From positions 2,931 through 14,436 of the forward strand of contig DMUF01000052.1 in assembly GCA_003476445.1 (NCBI GenBank): a stretch of 11,506 nucleotides of DNA. The letters run 5' to 3'. Positions 6,427 through 11,506 of this stretch are shown here, piece after piece. The position numbers were made by a program, and so were the translations under genes. How positions within the stretch are numbered: position 1 is the first letter of the stretch; every line of letters starts with the position of its first letter. The notes under the pieces are model-generated. The model did no database searches. It saw only the letters and a program-made list of their open reading frames with translations, and was not told the origin of the DNA. The stretch is from Gammaproteobacteria bacterium. GTDB taxonomy: Bacteria; Pseudomonadota; Gammaproteobacteria; Pseudomonadales; Azotimanducaceae.

Positions 6427-8972
6427 GCGAACCGCTGCACCGTGAGGACCACGCGGCCACGCTGCTTGCTGGTTATCGTCCGCTCGCCGGCCGCCATGAT
6501 GAGCTCATGGGTGGCGACGGGAAACTGCGTCCGCAATGGCGAGCGCTCGTGTCCGCTTTTTCCGAGATGAGCCCTGAGCTGCGTCATCGGGCTGCGACAG
6601 CCGCAGCGGGTCAGCTTCGGGCGAATGACATCGCCTACATCAGCTCTGATACCCACCATCCGCGTCCCTGGCGACTGGATGTCTTTCCATTCCTCATCAC
6701 GCCCGAGGACTGGACGCAGCTTGCGCGCGGTCTGGTCCAGCGTGCGCGCCTTCTGAACGCAATCGTCGGCGACCTTTATGGTCCGCAACAGACGCTCGCA
6801 CGCGGGCTGATTCCCGCTCCCATGGTATTCGCGAGTCCGGAGTTCATGCCGAACTGCGCGGGTTACCGTGCGCGCGACGGCGAATTCCTGCAATTTCTCG
6901 CCTTCGACCTTGGTCGTGGGCCGGATGGAAAGTGGTTCGTGCTCAGTCAGCGAACGGAATCACCCGCTGGGGTTGGCTACGCCCTCGAGAATCGCCTGGT
7001 CACGTCACGCAGCATTCCCGAGCCCTTTACCGCCCACAACCTGCATCGACTGGCCAGTTTTTTCCGCCGCTTTGCCGATCACTTCGCCGAGATCGGGGAC
7101 CAGCATCGCTCGGTCGTTCTCACGGGTGGCGCCGACCAGCCAGACTATTTCGAACACGCCCTGATGGGGCGTTACCTTGGTTACCCCGTGGTCGAAAGCG
7201 CCGACCTCACGGTGCGCGAGAGCCGGGTATTCATGAAGACGCTCGAAGGGCTTGAGCGCGTGGACCTGGTGATCCGGCGCATTCCTTCCGAGCACGCAGA
7301 CCCGCTTGAACTGCGTGCCCCGCAGGGCATGGGCATTGCCGGGCTGCTGCACGCGGCGCGCAGCGGGAACGTCGTGATGGCCAATGCCATCGGCAGCGGG
7401 GTGGTCGAAAGCGCCGCGCTCGAAACCAGATTGCCGCACCTGGCGCAGGCACTGCTCGGTGAGCACCTGAGCTTGCCTGGATTGACCACGTGGTGGTGCG
7501 GCGATGCTGACGCGCGCGCACACGTGCTCGCGCATTCCGACCGGCTGACCATGCTGCACGCGTTTCGTCCGCGCCATCTGATGACCGCGGGGGCGGCAGA
7601 GTTCATGGCCTCCGACACGGACATTGCCGACCCCGAGGCCCTGCGGCGCGCGCTCGCACTGCATCCGCAGAATTATGTCGGTGTCGAGCCTCTGCAGCTT
7701 TCCACGGTGCCCTGCCTGACCGCGAACGGGACGCTGCGGCCGGCGCCGATGGTGATGCGAGTCTATGTGGCAGCAACGAGCGACGGTTACCAGGTGATGC
7801 ACGGGGGTCTCGTCAAAGTCTCGGGCACAGACATCTCCGGCGGCGAGCGCACCAGCAAGGATGTCTGGGTCCTGTCCGATGTCCGGGTAGCGCCGGAGAC
7901 GCTGCTGAAACCACTGCGCGCGGCAACGCTCAAGCGCAGTGATCGCGATTTGGCAAGCAAGACGGCGGACGATCTGTTCTGGCTCGGGCGCTATCTCGAG
8001 CGCGCGGACGCGAGCACGCGGCTACTGCGCAGCTTGTTCCTGCATCTCTCCGGGGAAGCCTCTTTCGGCAACGTGCCAGTGGCCCTGCCGATTCTCACCG
8101 GTCTTATGAACTCCTTTGGACACCTCTCCGAGCATGAGACCGCGCGCATGCGCGCCGCCGGGTTTCGGGGCGTGGAAAACGAGATCAGCAACCTGCTCTT
8201 CGAGCCCGGCAACGCCGACAGTCTCGCCGGCATCCTCGGCAATGTTGCGCGTACCGCGGACCAGGTGCGGGAACGGCTCTCTGCCGACGCGCTGCGGCTC
8301 ATCGAGCGCCTCACCAACGTACAGCGCCTGCGATTTCGCGCCCATGGCATCAGCGAGACCGTCGCGCTTCTGAACGAGCTCAATGATCTGCAGTCGGCTC
8401 TGAGCGGTCTCATTCATGAAAACATGACGCGCGGCTATGGCTGGCGCTTTCTCGACATGGGGCGACGCATCGAACGCGCGCGCTATGGCATCACCGTGAT
8501 GAAGACTCTGCTGGTAGGCCGGGAACGCGGCGCTGCGGGTGTTCTGGGCATGCAGCTGGAGCTGGCGGACAGCCTGATCACCTATCGCTCCCGCTACAAG
8601 ACCGAGCCCGAGCTCGCGGCCGCGCTCGACCTCATTCTCGCGGACGACAGCAACCCGCGTTCGCTCATTTTCCAGTTCGCTGCAATGCGAGATCACATGG
8701 CCGTGATGCCGCTCGAAACCCACGACGGGCATCTTTCCCGCGCCCAGCGCAATCTGGTCGGCATGCATACCGAATTGCTCCTCGCGGACGTCGACGAGTT
8801 GGCGAGCAGCGCAAGCCGCGGCGGCAACCTTGGTCAGCTGCGCCGCCTGCTCGACCGCGCCGAGGAGAGCATCGGCAAACTGACCGATCTCATCACGCAA
8901 ACCTACTTCAGCCACTCGATCGGACATCGGGTCACAGGCAACGTGATCCGGAGCCAAGACGATGCTCTATGA
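6423..8972 (+). CDS. Circularly permuted ATP-grasp and alpha-E domain fusion protein
   Basis: This is an 849-residue fusion of two proteins that are separate in many bacteria. The N-terminal portion, up to about residue 490, is a circularly permuted type 2 ATP-grasp (formerly DUF404/DUF407). Landmarks are MVFASPEFMPN (from 134), AGVGYALENR (182-191), DYFEHALMGRYLGYPVVE (241-258), DLVIRRIPSEHADPLELR, ANAIGSGVVES and TTWWCGD (355-361). The C-terminal portion is the helical alpha-E domain (formerly DUF403), beginning near LASKTADDLFWLGRYLERAD (up to 529) and running nearly to the end. ATP-grasp enzymes couple ATP hydrolysis to carboxylate-amine ligation via an acyl-phosphate; alpha-E has no established activity. 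The start codon overlaps the preceding stop (ATGA) and has no clear Shine-Dalgarno, which suggests translational coupling. The fused architecture resembles mycobacterial Rv2567. The protein probably forms an amide bond on a small molecule or peptide that the transglutaminases also handle; that role is inferred. Confidence 0.93.
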   Translation: MSEPLHREDHAATLLAGYRPLAGRHDELMGGDGKLRPQWRALVSAFSEMSPELRHRAATAAAGQLRANDIAYISSDTHHPRPWRLDVFPFLITPEDWTQLARGLVQRARLLNAIVGDLYGPQQTLARGLIPAPMVFASPEFMPNCAGYRARDGEFLQFLAFDLGRGPDGKWFVLSQRTESPAGVGYALENRLVTSRSIPEPFTAHNLHRLASFFRRFADHFAEIGDQHRSVVLTGGADQPDYFEHALMGRYLGYPVVESADLTVRESRVFMKTLEGLERVDLVIRRIPSEHADPLELRAPQGMGIAGLLHAARSGNVVMANAIGSGVVESAALETRLPHLAQALLGEHLSLPGLTTWWCGDADARAHVLAHSDRLTMLHAFRPRHLMTAGAAEFMASDTDIADPEALRRALALHPQNYVGVEPLQLSTVPCLTANGTLRPAPMVMRVYVAATSDGYQVMHGGLVKVSGTDISGGERTSKDVWVLSDVRVAPETLLKPLRAATLKRSDRDLASKTADDLFWLGRYLERADASTRLLRSLFLHLSGEASFGNVPVALPILTGLMNSFGHLSEHETARMRAAGFRGVENEISNLLFEPGNADSLAGILGNVARTADQVRERLSADALRLIERLTNVQRLRFRAHGISETVALLNELNDLQSALSGLIHENMTRGYGWRFLDMGRRIERARYGITVMKTLLVGRERGAAGVLGMQLELADSLITYRSRYKTEPELAAALDLILADDSNPRSLIFQFAAMRDHMAVMPLETHDGHLSRAQRNLVGMHTELLLADVDELASSASRGGNLGQLRRLLDRAEESIGKLTDLITQTYFSHSIGHRVTGNVIRSQDDAL

Positions 8973-9852
8973 GGTCAGGCACGAAACCCGCTTTCAATAC
9001 GAGTGGCCCGTTGCCATCTCGCACCAGCTGCTGAAGCTGCGGCCGCGACGTTGCACACGGCAGAATGTGCTCGAGACCGCGGTGACGCTGTCACCGCAGC
9101 CCGGCTTTCAGCGCGACTGGCTCGACTACTTCGGCAACGTGGTTGAATTTGTCACGGTTCAGGGCAGCCACAGTGAGCTTGTGGTCACCAGTACCTCCCA
9201 GGTCGAAGTGATTGCAGCCTCCGCGGTGATGCTCGAGATGAGCCCTCCGTGGGAGGACGTGGTCGCCCAGCTGGGCACCCACCTGCAGGGCGAATGGCTT
9301 GGGGCCAACGGCTTCCGCTTCGAGTCACCCTTCATACGCTTCGATCCGACAATTCAGGCCTTCGCGCGCGAGATCTTTACTCCTGGTCGCCCGGTCCTCG
9401 ACGGTGCCCGTGCACTCACGGCACATATCCACCGCAACTTCAGCTATCAGGGCGGCGTTACCGATATCTATACGCCGGCGAGCGAGGTGCTGCGGGATCG
9501 GCGCGGCGTGTGCCAGGACTTTGCTCACCTGGCGATCGCTGCGCTGCGCAGCCTTGGGCTGCCGGCGCGCTATGTCAGCGGCTACCTGGTGACGCATCCG
9601 CCACCCGGCAAACCCAAGCTACAGGGTGCCGATGAGTCGCACGCCTGGTTTTCGGTGTGGTGTCCGGAACTTGGTTGGGTCGATTTCGATCCCACCAACA
9701 ATCTGATGCCGAGCCTCGAGCACATCACCGTTGGCTGGGGGCGTGACTATGGCGACGTGAGCCCGGTCAACGGTTTTATCTTCGGCGGCGGTCACCACCA
9801 GGTGGCGGTCGCCGTGGACGTGCATCCGTTACCAGAGCGCATGGGCCCATGA
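8962..9852 (+). CDS. Transglutaminase family protein (stand-alone)
   Basis: This 296-residue protein is the compact paralogue of the N-terminal third of the first operon gene. The bacterial transglutaminase N-terminal domain covers about residues 1-80 (HETRFQYEWPVAISHQLLKL). The core carries a complete Cys-His-Asp triad: Cys184 in RGVCQDFAH, His227 in DESHAWFSVW, Asp243 in DFDPTNN. The C-terminal GRDYGDVSPVNGFIFGGG motif is typical of this subfamily. These enzymes are better viewed as papain-fold peptidases, amidases or transferases of unknown specificity than as proven protein cross-linkers. The ATG lies 11 bp inside the end of the ATP-grasp/alpha-E gene and has GGAG at 8950-8953, 8 nt upstream. 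No signal peptide is visible. The mycobacterial equivalent in the same neighbourhood is, as I recall, Rv2569c. Confidence 0.94.
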   Translation: MLYEVRHETRFQYEWPVAISHQLLKLRPRRCTRQNVLETAVTLSPQPGFQRDWLDYFGNVVEFVTVQGSHSELVVTSTSQVEVIAASAVMLEMSPPWEDVVAQLGTHLQGEWLGANGFRFESPFIRFDPTIQAFAREIFTPGRPVLDGARALTAHIHRNFSYQGGVTDIYTPASEVLRDRRGVCQDFAHLAIAALRSLGLPARYVSGYLVTHPPPGKPKLQGADESHAWFSVWCPELGWVDFDPTNNLMPSLEHITVGWGRDYGDVSPVNGFIFGGGHHQVAVAVDVHPLPERMGP

Positions 9853-10535
9853 TGCAACGCGTGCCTGAGCCTGAGCTCATGGATGCCGTCGAGCAGGCTG
9901 AGGCGTACGCGGCGGCTGACTTCAGCTCCCCTAACGGCGCCTTCGTGGAACAGGTGCTTGCGGCGATGCCCCGCAGCACACAGCGGCTACTCGATCTTGG
10001 CTGCGGTCCGGCGGACATCTGCATTCGTCTTGCACGCGCGTTACCGCGGCTGACCGTCGACGCACTGGACGGTTCTCGTCCCATGCTCGACTGCGCGCGT
10101 CGCGCGCTGGGAGCTGAGCCCAGGGATCTGTCAACGCGCATTCGCCTGCTCGAGCGCCAACTGCCCGACCCAACACTCGAGCGTCAGGCGTATGACGCGG
10201 TCACAAGCAACAGCCTGCTCCATCACCTGCATGACCCGCAGGTGCTCTGGCAGACCGTGACGAAGGTAGCGTCGCCGGGCGCGACAGTGATTGTCATGGA
10301 CCTGCTGCGTCCCGATTCAACGAGCGCGGCAGAGGCAATCGTCGCGCGCTACGCCGCCGATGAACCCGAGGTGCTCAAACAGGATTTCTACAATTCGCTG
10401 CGCGCCGCTTTCACACCGGACGAGGTCCGTGCGCAGCTTGCGGAAGTGGGGTTCAGCCACTGGGCGGTGACGGTCGTGAGCGACCGCCACCTCCTCGTTT
10501 GCGGACGTGTCAGCGCAGATCAGGCCGCGTTGTAA
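9849..10535 (+). CDS. Class I SAM-dependent methyltransferase
   Basis: This is a 228-residue Rossmann-fold methyltransferase. Motif I is DLGCGPAD (49-56), Asp74 in ALDGS fits the SAM-ribose-binding acid, and YDAVTSNSLLHHL (115-127) is the motif IV region. The N-terminus (RVPEPELMD...AYAAADFSSPN) belongs to a recurring subfamily of unassigned methyltransferases. Nothing in the sequence identifies the acceptor. The gene starts at an ATGA overlap with the transglutaminase stop, and a second ATG follows immediately (9852). The poor Shine-Dalgarno supports translational coupling, so the gene is read as the last cistron of the operon. Its product may methylate a carboxylate, amine or other group on the compound made or processed by the upstream enzymes; this link is inferred. 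Its 3' end overlaps the convergent aldehyde dehydrogenase by 16 bp. Confidence 0.88.
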   Translation: MMQRVPEPELMDAVEQAEAYAAADFSSPNGAFVEQVLAAMPRSTQRLLDLGCGPADICIRLARALPRLTVDALDGSRPMLDCARRALGAEPRDLSTRIRLLERQLPDPTLERQAYDAVTSNSLLHHLHDPQVLWQTVTKVASPGATVIVMDLLRPDSTSAAEAIVARYAADEPEVLKQDFYNSLRAAFTPDEVRAQLAEVGFSHWAVTVVSDRHLLVCGRVSADQAAL

Positions 10536-11506
10536 CCCATGATGGCCTTGACCTCGAGGAACTCCTCGAGACCGTAAATGCCCCACTCACGGCCGTTGCC
10601 CGACTGCTTGTAACCACCGAACGGAGCCTTGTTATCCACCGGCGCACCGTTCAGATGCACGTTGCCGGTGCGCAGCCGCCGAGCAACCCGCTTCGCCCGC
10701 TCCGGGTCTCCCGAAGAGACATAGCCAGACAGACCGTAGACGGTGTCGTTCGCAATGCGAATTGCGTCCTCGTCGTCTTCGTAGCCTATGAGTGACAGCA
10801 CCGGCCCAAAAATCTCCTCGCGCGCAATGGTCATGTCGTTGCGAACATGGGAGAACACGGTAGGACGAATGTAGTAGCCGCGATTCAGACCTTCCGGTCG
10901 ACCGGGACCACCGATCTCAAGACGCGCACCCTCGGCCACGCCCTGCTCGAGCAGCTTCTGGATCTTGTCGAACTGGACCTTGGATACTACCGGGCCGATC
11001 ACTGTATCCGCTGCGCGGGGATCGCCAACCTTGATCTGCGCGGCCGCCGCGCGGGCGATCGCCGCCGCCTCGTCCATGCGCGCGTTCGGCACCAGCATGC
11101 GGGTCGGCGCATTGCACGACTGACCCGAGTTCATGCACATGCCGAATACGTCCCGCGCAACGGCTTTCGGGAACTCCGCGTCATCCAGAATGATGTTGGC
11201 CGACTTGCCGCCCAGCTCCTGGGCCACACGCTTGACCGTGCCCGCCGCGTTGCGTGCGACCTCGATACCCGCGCGGGTCGAGCCGGTGAAGGACATCATG
11301 TCGACATCCGGATGGCTCGACAGCACGGCACCCACCGAGGGACCGTCACCGTTGACAAGGTTGAACACGCCAGCCGGCACACCGGCTTCATGCAGGATTT
11401 CCGCAAAGATGATCGCATTCACCGGCGCCACTTCCGAGGGCTTCAGCACCATCGTGCAGCCCACCGCAAGCGCGGGCGCGACTTTGCAGGCGATCTGGTT
11501 GATCGG
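10520..11506 (-). CDS. Aldehyde dehydrogenase family protein, N-terminus outside window
   Basis: The C-terminal 328 residues of an NAD(P)+-dependent aldehyde dehydrogenase are visible; the reading frame stays open to the right edge, and roughly 150 residues are missing. The visible part begins PINQIACKVAPALAVGCTMV, which normally follows PWNW in the family and precedes the cofactor-binding LKPSE. Further landmarks are FTGSTRAG, the general base Glu in QELGGKS (codon 11216-11218), the catalytic Cys in NSGQSCNAPTR (codon 11114-11116), EEIFGPVLS, and the C-terminal PFGGYKQSGNGRE. All catalytic residues in view are intact. A GTG at 11464 could be mistaken for a start but lies in mid-domain. The enzyme oxidises an aldehyde to its carboxylate; its substrate is not evident. 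It converges on the methyltransferase with no space for a terminator between them. Confidence 0.95.
   Translation of the reverse strand, partial: PINQIACKVAPALAVGCTMVLKPSEVAPVNAIIFAEILHEAGVPAGVFNLVNGDGPSVGAVLSSHPDVDMMSFTGSTRAGIEVARNAAGTVKRVAQELGGKSANIILDDAEFPKAVARDVFGMCMNSGQSCNAPTRMLVPNARMDEAAAIARAAAAQIKVGDPRAADTVIGPVVSKVQFDKIQKLLEQGVAEGARLEIGGPGRPEGLNRGYYIRPTVFSHVRNDMTIAREEIFGPVLSLIGYEDDEDAIRIANDTVYGLSGYVSSGDPERAKRVARRLRTGNVHLNGAPVDNKAPFGGYKQSGNGREWGIYGLEEFLEVKAIMGYNAA

Noticed and set aside
8022..8957. Minus-strand open frame of 311 codons opposite the alpha-E domain
   Set aside because: It is a shadow of the conserved ATP-grasp/alpha-E gene, with no family motif and no upstream signals.
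11462..11464. GTG as the start of the aldehyde dehydrogenase
   Set aside because: The frame continues upstream to the window edge with family-conserved residues (PINQIACKVAPALA), so the gene is cut by the window and not started here.

Overview
The window is GC-rich and densely coded, and looks like the chromosome of a high-GC proteobacterium. The gene families and gene order fit a gammaproteobacterium best, but this is an inference from gene content and not a measured placement. I see no phage, insertion sequence, CRISPR array, rRNA or tRNA.

Layout. On the minus strand at the left edge, a short-chain dehydrogenase gene (108-1097) is followed by the first 27-29 codons of a HIT-family gene (1-81 or 1-87) that runs off the window. 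A 313-bp divergent intergenic region (1098-1410) separates this pair from a plus-strand pair: a zinc-dependent medium-chain dehydrogenase (1411-2448) and a small VOC/glyoxalase-like protein (2482-2850). After a hairpin and a very AT-rich island (2851-3087) comes the main feature, a four-gene plus-strand operon (3088-10535). On the right, a minus-strand aldehyde dehydrogenase (10520 to beyond 11506, N-terminus missing) converges on the operon and overlaps its last gene by 16 bp.

The four-gene operon encodes, in order: a 1112-residue transglutaminase fused to a DUF2126 putative amidoligase domain; an 849-residue circularly permuted ATP-grasp fused to an alpha-E domain; a second, stand-alone transglutaminase (296 residues); and a class I SAM-dependent methyltransferase (228 residues). 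Successive genes overlap by 4, 11 and 4 bp, so they are very likely co-transcribed and translationally coupled. The first three families form a widely conserved neighbourhood that has been predicted computationally to make or modify peptides through amide-bond formation and cleavage. To my knowledge its substrate and product are not established. Both transglutaminase triads are intact, and the ATP-grasp and DUF2126 domains keep their hallmark motifs, so the system appears functional. The coupled methyltransferase is the less expected member.

The flanking genes (SDR, MDR, VOC, ALDH, HIT) look like ordinary oxidoreductive or housekeeping metabolism, with no clear link to the central operon.
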